Shown here: positions 32,373-40,942 of the stretch, one piece after another
How positions within the stretch are numbered: position 1 is the first letter of the stretch
Layout of the letters: the number at the start of each line of letters is the position of its first letter
Origin: Chitinophaga lutea
GTDB taxonomy: Bacteria; Bacteroidota; Bacteroidia; Chitinophagales; Chitinophagaceae
Length of the DNA: 64,000 nt
NCBI RefSeq assembly: GCF_003813775.1
Contig: NZ_RPDH01000003.1
Location: 620,001-684,000 of the forward strand
Reading direction: 5' to 3'
Made by a program: the position numbers and the translations under genes
Notes under the pieces: model-generated
The model's input: the letters and a program-made list of their open reading frames with translations, nothing else
Database searches by the model: none
Told to the model about the DNA's origin: nothing

Positions 32373-33677
32373 TCAATCCGCCTGCATGAGCCAGGCCTTC
32401 ATTTTATTGTAATCGGCATCCATCCGCACCGATTTTTTTTCCAGGCTGAACAGTTGCTGCACGCGGGCGGGCACCTCCACTTTCTCTTTCAGGCTGTCGG
32501 GCATCACGTTCGTGAATTTCACGGGGTGTGCCGTTTCGAGGAAGATGCCGGTATGGCCGGGATGCTGCTGCATGTATTTTTTAAGCCCGAGGTAGCCCAC
32601 GGCGCCGTGCGGTTCCAGCAGGTACTGGCGCTCGGCGAACACTTTTTCCATGACGGCCACGGTTTCGGCATCGGTGAAGCTGTAGGCGGTAAGGCTGGCT
32701 TTCAGCGCGCGCTCGTTTTGCGCGAACAGCTGGAGGATGCGCACGAAATTGCTGGGGTCCGCCACATCCATGGCGTTAGACAGGGTGGGGATGGCGGCCA
32801 GCGGCTCGTATTCGCCGTTCCGGAAGAAGCGCGGCACGGTGTCGTTGACGTTGGTGGAAGCGATGAAGTGCGCTACGGGCAGGCCCATGGCAGCGGCCAT
32901 CATGCCGGCGCAGATATTGCCGAAGTTGCCGCTGGGCACGGATATCACGGCTTCTTTTTTCCACTGTTTTACCTTGCGGTACGCCATAAAATAATAAAAC
33001 ATCTGCGGCAGCCAGCGGGCCACGTTGATGGAATTGGCGGAAGTGAGGGGGCGGTGGGCCTGCAACTCATCGTCGAGGAAAGCGGTTTTGACCATCCGCT
33101 GGCAATCGTCGAAGCTGCCGTTTATTTCCAGCGCACGGATGTTGCGGCCCAGGGTGGTGAGCTGTTTTTCCTGCAGCTCGCTCACTTTGCCGGAAGGGTA
33201 GAGGATCACCACTTCCACGCCCGGCACGTCGTAAAAGCCCGCCGCCACGGCGCCGCCGGTATCGCCGGAAGTGGCTACCAGCACGGTGACGGGTTGTTCG
33301 TCGCCACGGCGGAAATAACCCAGGCAGCCGGCCATAAAACGGGCGCCCACATCCTTGAACGCGAGGGTAGGCCCGTGGAATAACTCCAGTGCATACACGT
33401 TTTCCTCCACTTCGCGCAGCGGGAAGGGAAACGACAGGGTGTCGCGGATGATCTGTTTGAGGTGGTGCTCCGGGATGTCGTCGCCCACGAAAGGCTGTAT
33501 GACTTTACAGGCAATGTACAGCGGGTCGTATTCTTCCAGCCGCTCTATAAAATTCGCCTTGCCCAGTTTGGGTATCTCCACGGGGAAGTACAGGCCTTTA
33601 TCGGGCGCGAGGCCGCGGATGACGGCTTCCCGGAACGAAACCTGGTGCTGGTGGTTCTGTAAGCTGTAGTACTGCAT
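32373..33677 (-). CDS. thrC: Threonine synthase
   Basis: The 434-residue PLP enzyme converts O-phosphohomoserine to threonine. It has the N-terminal signature MQYYSLQN and VSFREAVIRGLAPDKGLYFP, then the cofactor lysine Lys108 in GPTLAFKDVGARFM. The phosphate-binding region is VLVATSGDTGGAVAAGFYDV, and ISVPSGNFGNICAGMMAAAM is a further core segment. It is the E. coli-like class with the long N-terminal domain. It starts 1 bp after the thrB stop codon, so the two are translationally coupled. Confidence 0.95.
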   Translation of the reverse strand: MQYYSLQNHQHQVSFREAVIRGLAPDKGLYFPVEIPKLGKANFIERLEEYDPLYIACKVIQPFVGDDIPEHHLKQIIRDTLSFPFPLREVEENVYALELFHGPTLAFKDVGARFMAGCLGYFRRGDEQPVTVLVATSGDTGGAVAAGFYDVPGVEVVILYPSGKVSELQEKQLTTLGRNIRALEINGSFDDCQRMVKTAFLDDELQAHRPLTSANSINVARWLPQMFYYFMAYRKVKQWKKEAVISVPSGNFGNICAGMMAAAMGLPVAHFIASTNVNDTVPRFFRNGEYEPLAAIPTLSNAMDVADPSNFVRILQLFAQNERALKASLTAYSFTDAETVAVMEKVFAERQYLLEPHGAVGYLGLKKYMQQHPGHTGIFLETAHPVKFTNVMPDSLKEKVEVPARVQQLFSLEKKSVRMDADYNKMKAWLMQAD

Positions 33678-33678
33678 G

Positions 33679-34617
33679 TTACATTTCTTTTACACCGGAA
33701 GTGCTTATCCGGGACACATAAATTTTATAATCCACACCCAGCGGGGCGTAAATCTGTTCCATCATGGCCGCCACGTTGCGGGCGTTTTCTTCGCCTTTAC
33801 TGAGCATGAACACGGAAGGCCCGCTGCCGGAGATGCCGCCGCCGAGCGCGCCCGCTTCCCTGCACCGCAGTTTCAGGTCGTAAAAAGCGGGTATCAGGAT
33901 GGCGCGGATAGGCTCCACGATCACGTCTTCGAGGGAACGGCTGATGAGCTGGTAGTCTTCGCGGTAGAGGCCGGCCACGAGTGCGCCTACGTTGCCCCAC
34001 TGGCGGATGGCGTCTTTCAGCAGCACCTGCTGTTTGAGGATGCCGCGGGCGTCGGAAGTTTTTACCTCGATCTGCGGATGGATAACGGTTACCCACAGAT
34101 CGGCCGGCGTATGCAGGCGGATCACGTCCAGCGGCTGGTAGCTGCGCACGAGGGTGAAGCCGCCCATGATGGCGGGGGCCACATTGTCCGCATGCGGTGT
34201 GCCGCAGGCGAGGCGTTCGCCTTCCATGGCAAAGGGCACCAGTTCTTCGGGGGAAAAGTGGTTGCCGAGCAATATGTTGGCGCCGGCTACCGCGCCGGCC
34301 GCGCTGGCTGCGCTGGAACCGATGCCGCTGCCGGGCTGGATGCGCTTGCGTATCACCACTTCGATGCCCGTTTCCGGCTGCCCGTATTCCTGCAGCATGG
34401 CCAGCAGGGCTACGCCGGCCACGTTCTGCGCGGCTTCCAGCGGAAGGTCGGCGCCTTCGATGGCGGTGATGCGCACGCCGGGCGTATCGCCGAGGCGGAG
34501 CTCCATTTCGTCGCCCACCCCGTCGAGGGCCAGGCCTATGATGTCAAAACCGCAGGCTACATTGGCCACAGTGGCGGGCGCAAATACCTTCACGGATTTT
34601 TTGTGTTGTTGGCTCAT
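33679..34617 (-). CDS. thrB: Homoserine kinase
   Basis: The 312-residue GHMP kinase phosphorylates homoserine. It shows APATVANVACGFDIIGLALD at the N-terminus, the ATP-binding loop PGSGIGSSAASAAGAVAGAN and the C-terminal motif ALGGGISGSGPSVFML. The frame is open to 34653, but the ATG at 34615-34617 gives the family's normal start and leaves a 7-bp gap to thrA instead of an overlap. It is the second gene of the thrABC operon. Confidence 0.94.
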   Translation of the reverse strand: MSQQHKKSVKVFAPATVANVACGFDIIGLALDGVGDEMELRLGDTPGVRITAIEGADLPLEAAQNVAGVALLAMLQEYGQPETGIEVVIRKRIQPGSGIGSSAASAAGAVAGANILLGNHFSPEELVPFAMEGERLACGTPHADNVAPAIMGGFTLVRSYQPLDVIRLHTPADLWVTVIHPQIEVKTSDARGILKQQVLLKDAIRQWGNVGALVAGLYREDYQLISRSLEDVIVEPIRAILIPAFYDLKLRCREAGALGGGISGSGPSVFMLSKGEENARNVAAMMEQIYAPLGVDYKIYVSRISTSGVKEM

Positions 34618-34624
34618 ATGGTTT

Positions 34625-37066
34625 TTATCGAACGGTTCTGATAATGTCTGCAAATATGCCGGAGGCGGTAACGTCCGCGCCGGCGCCGGCGCCTTTCACG
34701 ATCAAAGGCTGCGCGGAATAACGGCTGGTGGTAAACAGCACGATGTTGTCTTTTCCTTCCAGCTGGTAAAACGGGTGCTGGGGGCCTACCGACTGCAGGC
34801 CTACAGATGCCTCGCCGTTATGGTACCGCGCCACGAATTTGAGGCGCTCGCCCTTTTCGGCGGCCGCTTTCAGCAGGTTGTTGAAATGGTCCGCATGCAC
34901 GCTGAGCTGCTCGTAGAAAGCCGGAACGTCTTTCACGTCGAGGCTGCCGGCGGGCAGGAAAGAATGATTGGTGATATCGTCCATCTCCAGCACGGCGCCG
35001 CTTTCACGGGCGAGGATGAGGATCTTGCGCATCACGTCTTTCCCGCTCAGGTCGATGCGCGGGTCCGGCTCGGTATACCCTTCGTCCTGCGCCGCTTTCA
35101 CCACTTCGCGGAAGCTGGCGCCGTTCACGAAATGGTTGAACACGAAGTTGAGGCTGCCGCTCAGCACGGCTTCGATGGTCTGCACCTTGTCGCCGCTGCG
35201 GATGAGGTCGTTTAGTGTGTTGATCACCGGCAGGCCTGCGCCTACGTTGGTTTCAAAGAGGAACGACGCGTTGAACTTGCGGGCGAGGTCTTTCAGTTTT
35301 TTATAATTGTTATACTCGGACGAGCAGGCGATCTTGTTACAGGTCACCACCGAAATGCCATGCTGCAGGAAAGTACTGTAAACGCCTGCAACGGTTTCGC
35401 TGGCGGTATTGTCCACGAACACGCTGTTGCGCAGGTTCATGCTTTGCACGCGCTGCATGAACTGTTCCAGGTCCATCTCATGTCCGGCTTCCAGTTCTTC
35501 TTTCCAGTTATCGAGCTGGATGCCGCTTTCGGAAAACCGCATTTTGCGGCTGTTGGCCAGGGCGATGATGCGCACCTGAAGGCCGAGTTCCTTGAGCAGG
35601 TAAGCCTGCTGCAATTGCAGCTGTTCCAGGAGCTTGCCGCCCACGTTGCCGGTGCCGGCCACGAACACGTTGATCTGGCGGGTTTCGGTTTCGAAGAACA
35701 CCTCGTGTATCACGTTGAGCGCTTTGCGCACGTCGTTTTTGCTGATCACGGCGGAGATGTTCTTTTCGGTGCTGCCCTGTGCGATGGCGCGCACGTTGAT
35801 GGCGTTGCGGCCCAGTGCGCCGAACAGCTTGCCGCTCATGCCGTGGTGGTTCTTCATGTTATCGCCCACTACCGCTACGATAGCAAGGTCTTTTTCCACG
35901 ATGAGGGGCTCGATGCGCTTGTCGTGTATTTCCTGCACGAACTCGCTGTCGATGCCCACCTTGGCTTTCAGCATATCGTCTTCATGCACGCCTACGGTAA
36001 TGGAATGCTCGGACGAGCTTTGGGTGATGAGGATGACGTTTACTTTTTCGCGGAGCAGGGCGTCGAAGAGGCGTTTGGAAAAGCCGGGAATACCCACCAT
36101 GCCGCTGCCTTCGAGGGTGAGCAGCGCTATTTTCTGGATGCCGGAAATGCCGGTCACCGGGAAGGTTTTTTCGCCGTTGTCCTGTATCAGCGTGCCGTAA
36201 TCGTCCGCCGCGAAAGTGTTTTTGATCCAGATGGGAATGCGGCGGTTCATCACCGGTTGAATGGTGGGCGGATAGATCACTTTGGCGCCGAAGTGCGACA
36301 GTTCCATGGCCTCTTCATAAGAAATGCGGGGGATGGGAATGGCCTGCGGCACGAGGCGCGGGTCGGCGGTCATCATACCGCTCACGTCGGTCCATATTTC
36401 AAGTACGCTGGCGTCCATGGCTGCGGCCACGATGGCGGCGGTATAATCGGAGCCGCCGCGGCCGAGGGTGGTGGTTTCCTTGCCGGCGGATGCGGCGATG
36501 AATCCCGGCAATACCACTACGGCGGCGTTCTGATGCTGGAAGTAACTGGTAACCTGGTGGTCGGTGGTATCGAAGTCTACGAGGGCGTGCCCGAACTGCG
36601 CGTCGGTGGCGATCAGCTCGCGGCTGTCTTTCCATGCGGCGGAAATACCCAGCTGTTTGAGTTTCTCCGCGATCATCCAGGACGATAACAGTTCACCGAA
36701 GCTCATGATCTTGTCGAGGGAGCGCGCGCTCAGCTCGCCTACCTGAAAAATGCCGTCGCACAGGCTTTCCAGCTGGTTGAGCTGTTTTTTCACCTGGCTC
36801 AGCAGGCTGCTTTGCATGGTGATAGGGAAGAGGCCGCGGATGGTATCGAGGTGGCGGTCTTCGATCTCCTGCAATAAACTTTTGTATTGTTCCTGCTGGA
36901 GGCCGGCCAGCTGGCCGCATTGTATCAGTTTGTCGGTGGTGCCGCTCATGGCGGATACCACCAGCGCGAGGGTTCCTTTGCGTTTATAGTTGGCGACGAT
37001 CTGGCAAACCTGTTCTATGGCCTGGGTACTGCCTACGGAAGTACCGCCGAATTTTAAAACTTGCAT
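34625..37066 (-). CDS. thrA: Bifunctional aspartate kinase / homoserine dehydrogenase
   Basis: The 813-residue fusion catalyses the first and third steps from aspartate towards threonine. The aspartate kinase part (about 1-290) opens with MQVLKFGGTSVGSTQAIEQV and has GRGGSDYTAAIVAAAM. ACT regulatory segments follow (about 310-450; for example GSGMVGIPGFSKRLFDALLR and HHGMSGKLFGALGRNAINVR), the likely site of threonine feedback. The homoserine dehydrogenase part starts near 465 with VFVAGTGNVGGKLLEQL and contains EAVLSGSLNFVFNHF and the catalytic region DPRIDLSGKDVMRKILILAR. It is preceded by a Thr/Ile-rich leader peptide and a terminator hairpin. Confidence 0.96.
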   Translation of the reverse strand: MQVLKFGGTSVGSTQAIEQVCQIVANYKRKGTLALVVSAMSGTTDKLIQCGQLAGLQQEQYKSLLQEIEDRHLDTIRGLFPITMQSSLLSQVKKQLNQLESLCDGIFQVGELSARSLDKIMSFGELLSSWMIAEKLKQLGISAAWKDSRELIATDAQFGHALVDFDTTDHQVTSYFQHQNAAVVVLPGFIAASAGKETTTLGRGGSDYTAAIVAAAMDASVLEIWTDVSGMMTADPRLVPQAIPIPRISYEEAMELSHFGAKVIYPPTIQPVMNRRIPIWIKNTFAADDYGTLIQDNGEKTFPVTGISGIQKIALLTLEGSGMVGIPGFSKRLFDALLREKVNVILITQSSSEHSITVGVHEDDMLKAKVGIDSEFVQEIHDKRIEPLIVEKDLAIVAVVGDNMKNHHGMSGKLFGALGRNAINVRAIAQGSTEKNISAVISKNDVRKALNVIHEVFFETETRQINVFVAGTGNVGGKLLEQLQLQQAYLLKELGLQVRIIALANSRKMRFSESGIQLDNWKEELEAGHEMDLEQFMQRVQSMNLRNSVFVDNTASETVAGVYSTFLQHGISVVTCNKIACSSEYNNYKKLKDLARKFNASFLFETNVGAGLPVINTLNDLIRSGDKVQTIEAVLSGSLNFVFNHFVNGASFREVVKAAQDEGYTEPDPRIDLSGKDVMRKILILARESGAVLEMDDITNHSFLPAGSLDVKDVPAFYEQLSVHADHFNNLLKAAAEKGERLKFVARYHNGEASVGLQSVGPQHPFYQLEGKDNIVLFTTSRYSAQPLIVKGAGAGADVTASGIFADIIRTVR

Positions 37067-37140
37067 GAATGGAAATATTGAATCAGAAGATGAGGCAACC
37101 TTGCCTGAAGAGTACCAGTTACCTGGCCGGTGGACGATAT

Positions 37141-37252
37141 GAGAAAATTAACCCCGCGATGGGGTTGTAATCGTGGTGGTCGTAATAGTGCGGGCAGCTC
37201 CGGTGGAGATGGAAGCATTACGGATAATATGTGAATTGTGTATACGCACTAT
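37141..37252 (-). promoter_or_regulatory. Transcription attenuator of the thr operon
   Basis: On the minus strand AACCCC (plus 37161-37166) pairs with GGGGTT (plus 37150-37155) around a 5-base loop, followed by AATTTTCTC. This is a short intrinsic terminator covering the last leader codons. ATAGTGCG at the leader start (plus 37245-37252) is perfectly complementary to CGCACTAT just before and within the Thr codons (plus 37185-37192). A ribosome stalled on the Thr/Ile run would change both pairings. Confidence 0.65.
37148..37249 (-). CDS. thrL: Threonine-operon leader peptide (thrL-like)
   Basis: A 33-codon frame starts with GTG at 37249 and ends at TAA 37148-37150. Codons 21-29 read Thr-Ile-Thr-Thr-Thr-Thr-Ile-Thr-Thr, seven threonines and two isoleucines in nine codons, followed by PSRG and stop. 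This matches the logic of enterobacterial thrL: ribosomes stall at these codons when charged tRNA-Thr or tRNA-Ile is scarce. The frame lies between the thr promoter and thrA, 81 bp before the thrA ATG. A terminator-like hairpin overlaps its last codons. The sequence has no in-frame ATG, so GTG is the only plausible start. Confidence 0.85.
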   Translation of the reverse strand: MRIHNSHIIRNASISTGAARTITTTTITTPSRG

Positions 37253-37274
37253 CGTTTTTATGACTTTTGCATTA

Positions 37275-37306
37275 CAAAGGTGCAAAATTTAAAACGAAAA
37301 TACAAA
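37275..37306 (-). promoter_or_regulatory. Promoter of the thr operon
   Basis: On the minus strand TTTG (plus 37303-37306) is followed after 20 bp by CACCTTTG (plus 37275-37282), close to TAnnTTTG. Transcription would start about 20 nt before the leader-peptide GTG. Confidence 0.5.
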
Positions 37307-37351
37307 CGGTATTGTAAAAAATTAGAAAATTTCTAAACGGAGGGGTGTCTT

Positions 37352-37494
37352 ATCCTCCTGCCATCCTCCTGTGATCCTCCTGTGTTTGTCCTGTCATTGT
37401 CCTGTGATTCTCCTGTGCTGTTCACGACCCTGGCGGATTTGAAGGTGTTTGACAGGAGGATCACAGGAGGATGGGTGAAGGATCGGAGGAGGAT
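37352..37494. repeat. 11-bp tandem repeats with an inverted 11-bp repeat arm
   Basis: Six 11-bp units stand in tandem at 37352-37417: ATCCTCCTGCC, ATCCTCCTGTG twice, then TTTGTCCTGTC, ATTGTCCTGTG and ATTCTCCTGTG. After 33 bp, four 11-bp units of the opposite orientation follow at 37451-37494 (GACAGGAGGAT, CACAGGAGGAT, GGGTGAAGGAT, CGGAGGAGGAT). A 22-bp stretch (37362-37383) is perfectly complementary to 37452-37473, giving a long potential hairpin. The block lies between the 3' end of a membrane-protein gene and the thr promoter. It shares its architecture, but not its sequence, with 24416-24498. Confidence 0.85.
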
Positions 37495-37599
37495 GGCGGG
37501 TTTCGGGGGATGGCCGAAAAAGGTCAAATGCCAGGCGAGAGGTGTTTTGGGCCCCAAAAGCATCATTCAGCGGACGGGATGCAGGCATCGGGACTCGTT

Positions 37600-38442
37600 C
37601 TATTCCTCTCCGATATCGAGGACGTCTTCATCCTGCGTGAATATCCTGTAAACGAGAAAACTCACGAATAGTACGGCATTTACATAGATAAACGCTCTCA
37701 CTACCGTTGTGATGGTGAAATTTACCCATATATTGCCCGTCAATATGAGCACGGGCTGCAGCAGCAGCTTGTATATAACCAGGTAGGCCGAGCCAATGAG
37801 CAGATGGCAGGCGTACCCGGCGACGAGCAGCGTGAAGAATGCAGGACGGTATATTATTGAAACCGGCAGGCGGCTGGTTCTGAAATACAGCATTCCGGCA
37901 AAAAAACATAATAACAACGAATAGGTAACGTCCGCAATATTGCTTAACCAGGGTTTGAACGCGCTTGCGCTGATATTCCTGAAAACACCGGCGCTCTCTT
38001 CTTCGCCAGGTCTGAACCGGTTAAAGCTTATTTCTTGGTTGAAGTAGTAAATAACGGTGACAGTGAGGACCGCTACCAGGTACAGATTCCAGGTTGCTCC
38101 CGGGATGGATTTCGATATGGATTCAAAAGAAGTGAACGGCCTGCCATTCTTCAACTGAGGGCGGATGCAGCCAGCCAGTATGCCCGCACTCATAAACAGG
38201 ATGCCGAAACCCAGGTTGACCGCATGTTCTATCGAGCCCATCAGGGTGTAGCCTTCTCCGGGGATATTCAGCCATTCGGGCTCAAATACAACGGCAAGGC
38301 CAAAAAAGATAATAAATGAAAAAACGGCGCCCAGCACCAGGAAAACACGGCTGAAAACGAGACTGGCGCCGCTCCATTCTTTATAGTAGCGGTTGCATAA
38401 CTCCAGGGTTCCGGAAAAGGCATGGTAGAGGCGTTTCCACAT
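37600..38442 (-). CDS. Integral membrane protein of unknown function
   Basis: The 280-residue protein has about six hydrophobic helices (near residues 30-52, 70-90, 118-136, 170-188, 200-222 and 245-268). It has no signal peptide and no motif I recognise. The N-terminus WKRLYHAFSGTLELCNRYYKE is amphipathic and basic, and the C-terminus is acidic (DEDVLDIGEE). Two long hydrophobic stretches flank a loop with GEGYTLMGSIEHAVNLGFGI. It is transcribed alone, away from hmgA, and its 3' end is followed by the 11-bp repeat block. Confidence 0.65.
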   Translation of the reverse strand: MWKRLYHAFSGTLELCNRYYKEWSGASLVFSRVFLVLGAVFSFIIFFGLAVVFEPEWLNIPGEGYTLMGSIEHAVNLGFGILFMSAGILAGCIRPQLKNGRPFTSFESISKSIPGATWNLYLVAVLTVTVIYYFNQEISFNRFRPGEEESAGVFRNISASAFKPWLSNIADVTYSLLLCFFAGMLYFRTSRLPVSIIYRPAFFTLLVAGYACHLLIGSAYLVIYKLLLQPVLILTGNIWVNFTITTVVRAFIYVNAVLFVSFLVYRIFTQDEDVLDIGEE

Positions 38443-38694
38443 AATACAGGTATTGGGTTGCAGTCAAATTACAAAAAATTGTATCGCTGTTTCAAAAAAT
38501 ACCCTAATTTTAACGCAGGTTTTCATCATGCATTCCTCGCTGACATATAAAAACCAGAGCAATTATTGCTTCCTCATGGCCACCCTGGCCATGGATTCGA
38601 CGTTGTAACCCGTCCGTCCTCCCTTTTATAACAATCTTGTTACCTTTTTCCTGCATCCATTCGGGCAGTTATTTGTTGTATTCAAAACGTTATT

Positions 38695-39852
38695 ATGCCT
38701 CACTACCATACACTCGGGCAGATTCCGCACAAGCGGCATACGCAGTTCCGTAAGCCCGATGGCCAACTGTATTCCGAACAGCTTTTTTCGACGGAGGGTT
38801 TTTCTTCGCACTATTCCTTATTGTATCACTGCCACCCGCCCACTGAAATCGTGAAAGTAGGGGAGCCGTATGCCGTGATGCCGGAAGTGGCGGAAGAAAA
38901 GATGCTGAAACACCGCAGCTTCCAGGGCTTTTCTATCCAGCCGGAGGCGGATTATCTGAAAAGCCGCAAACCGGTGCTGGTGAACAGCGACTGCCATATT
39001 TCACTGGCGGCGCCGCAGCAAAGCACAAAAGACTATTTCTATAAAAACGCGGATGCGGACGAACTGCTGTTCGTGCACGAAGGCAGCGGCATCCTGCATA
39101 CACAATACGGCCGCCTGGAATTCGGGTATGGCGATTATCTCCTGATCCCGCGCGGCACCATCTACCAGCTGGAGTTTTCGAATACGCAGAACCGGCTGTT
39201 CATCGTGGAATCGTTCAGTCCTATCCGTTTCCCGAAACGGTACCTGAGCCCCTACGGGCAGCTGCTGGAGAATTCGCCGTTCTGCGAGCGCGACATCCGG
39301 CAGCCGAAAGACCTTGAAACGATCGACCGGGCGGGCGACTTCATCATCCTCATCAAAAAGAAGGGCATCATGTATCCCATCCATTACGGCCATCACCCCT
39401 TCGATGTGGTGGGCTGGGACGGCTGCGAGTATCCCTTCGCGTTATCCATCCACGATTTCGAGCCCATCACCGGGCGCGTGCACCAGCCGCCGCCGGTGCA
39501 CCAGACATTCGAAGGCCACAACTTCGTGGTATGTTCTTTTTGCCCGCGCCTGTTCGATTACCACCCGCTGGCCGTACCCGCCCCGTACAACCACAGCAAC
39601 ATCGACAGCGATGAGGTGCTGTATTATGTGGACGGCGATTTTATGAGCCGTAAACACGTGACCCGCGGCATGATCACGCTGCACCCGGCCGGCATCCCGC
39701 ACGGGCCGCATCCCGGCGCGGTGGAGAAAAGCCTCGGCGCCAAAGAAACGAAAGAGCTCGCGGTGATGGTGGATACCTTCCATCCCCTGCAGATCACACG
39801 GCAGGCGCTGGACATCGAAGACAAACAATACGTGATGAGCTGGGCGGAATAA
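38695..39852 (+). CDS. hmgA: Homogentisate 1,2-dioxygenase
   Basis: The 385-residue non-haem iron enzyme opens the ring of homogentisate to maleylacetoacetate in tyrosine and phenylalanine breakdown. It starts with MPHYHTLGQIPHKRHTQFRK. The cupin part holds the iron ligands His300 and an acidic residue about seven positions later (NHSNIDSDEVLYYVDG), and His336 in HPAGIPHGPHPGA. The region YHRNCMSE of animal enzymes corresponds to this NHSNIDSDE segment. The length is that of the shorter bacterial form. It leads a cluster with an aldo/keto reductase (22 bp later) and hppD. Confidence 0.93.
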   Translation: MPHYHTLGQIPHKRHTQFRKPDGQLYSEQLFSTEGFSSHYSLLYHCHPPTEIVKVGEPYAVMPEVAEEKMLKHRSFQGFSIQPEADYLKSRKPVLVNSDCHISLAAPQQSTKDYFYKNADADELLFVHEGSGILHTQYGRLEFGYGDYLLIPRGTIYQLEFSNTQNRLFIVESFSPIRFPKRYLSPYGQLLENSPFCERDIRQPKDLETIDRAGDFIILIKKKGIMYPIHYGHHPFDVVGWDGCEYPFALSIHDFEPITGRVHQPPPVHQTFEGHNFVVCSFCPRLFDYHPLAVPAPYNHSNIDSDEVLYYVDGDFMSRKHVTRGMITLHPAGIPHGPHPGAVEKSLGAKETKELAVMVDTFHPLQITRQALDIEDKQYVMSWAE

Positions 39853-39874
39853 ATCTTATACCAATATAACAAGC

Positions 39875-40867
39875 ATGGAATACAGACAATTAGGAGAAAG
39901 CAACCTGCAGGTATCGGCCATCACATTCGGCGCCTGGGCTATCGGCGGATGGATGTGGGGCGGCGCGGAGCGAAAAGACGCTACCGAAGCCATCCGCGCA
40001 TCGATCGATCAGGGTGTAACCTCGATCGACACGGCACCCATTTACGGCCAGGGCACCAGCGAGGAAATCGTGGGGGAAGCCTTGCAGGGCATCGCCCGGG
40101 ACAAAGTACAGATCCTCACCAAATTCGGCCTTACCTGGGAAGGCACCAAAGGCCAGTTTTATTTCAAAAGCAAAAACAATAGCAACCAGGACATCGATAT
40201 CTATAAATATTCCGGTAAAGAAAGCGTGATACGCGAGTGCGAAGACAGCCTCCGCCGCCTGCGCACGGACTATATCGACCTGTATCAGATCCACTGGGCC
40301 GACGAAACCACCCCCATCGAAGAAACCTTCGAAGCGGTGCTGCGGTTGCAGGAACAGGGCAAGATACGCGCCGCCGGCGTTTGCAATTACAACGTTGAGC
40401 AGATGAAGCGGGCGGACAGTGTGGTGAAACTCGCCTCCAACCAGGTGCCGTTCAGCATGGTGGAAAGGACCATCGAAAAGGAAGTGGTGCCGTATTGCAT
40501 CGACAACAAAAAAGGCATCCTCGCCTACAGCCCGCTGCAGCGCGGCATCCTCACCGGCAAGATCAAACCGGGCCATGCCTTCGGCGAAGGCGATCACCGC
40601 CCAGGCACAAAGTTCTACCAGCCCGATAACATCGCCCGCATCAATGCCTTCCTGGCACTGATCAAACCGCTGGCGGAAAAGAAAAACGCCACCCTGGCGC
40701 AGCTCGTTATCCGCTGGACCATCGAACGCCCCGGCATCACCGTGGCCCTGGTAGGCGCGCGCAACGCGGAACAGGCCGTGCAGAACGCCAAAGCCATCGA
40801 CGTACAACTGGCGCCGGAAGAAATCGATTTTATCAATAAACATTTATACGCTTTGCAGTTAGTGTAA
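39875..40867 (+). CDS. Aldo/keto reductase
   Basis: The 330-residue NADPH-dependent TIM-barrel oxidoreductase shows the catalytic tetrad Asp52 and Tyr57 (SIDTAPIYG), Lys83 (LTKFG) and His140 (YQIHWAD). The C-terminal nucleotide-binding part has ITVALVGARNAEQAVQNAKA. It resembles the YajO/general-stress-protein-69-like group. It sits between hmgA and hppD on the same strand, 22 bp after hmgA and 75 bp before hppD. It is therefore likely co-expressed with tyrosine catabolism, but no aldo/keto reductase step belongs to the standard route. It may reduce an aldehyde by-product. The substrate is unknown. Confidence 0.88.
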   Translation: MEYRQLGESNLQVSAITFGAWAIGGWMWGGAERKDATEAIRASIDQGVTSIDTAPIYGQGTSEEIVGEALQGIARDKVQILTKFGLTWEGTKGQFYFKSKNNSNQDIDIYKYSGKESVIRECEDSLRRLRTDYIDLYQIHWADETTPIEETFEAVLRLQEQGKIRAAGVCNYNVEQMKRADSVVKLASNQVPFSMVERTIEKEVVPYCIDNKKGILAYSPLQRGILTGKIKPGHAFGEGDHRPGTKFYQPDNIARINAFLALIKPLAEKKNATLAQLVIRWTIERPGITVALVGARNAEQAVQNAKAIDVQLAPEEIDFINKHLYALQLV

Positions 40868-40942
40868 GGCGATGAAGGATACAACAACATCAACACCAAA
40901 CAATCGTTCAAAAACCATCATTACCAAAACAATCTTACCATT

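Noticed and set aside
37352..37417. Tandem repeats as a CRISPR array or coding minisatellite
   Set aside because: There are no spacers, and an 11-bp unit shifts frame at each copy, so it cannot be a coding repeat.
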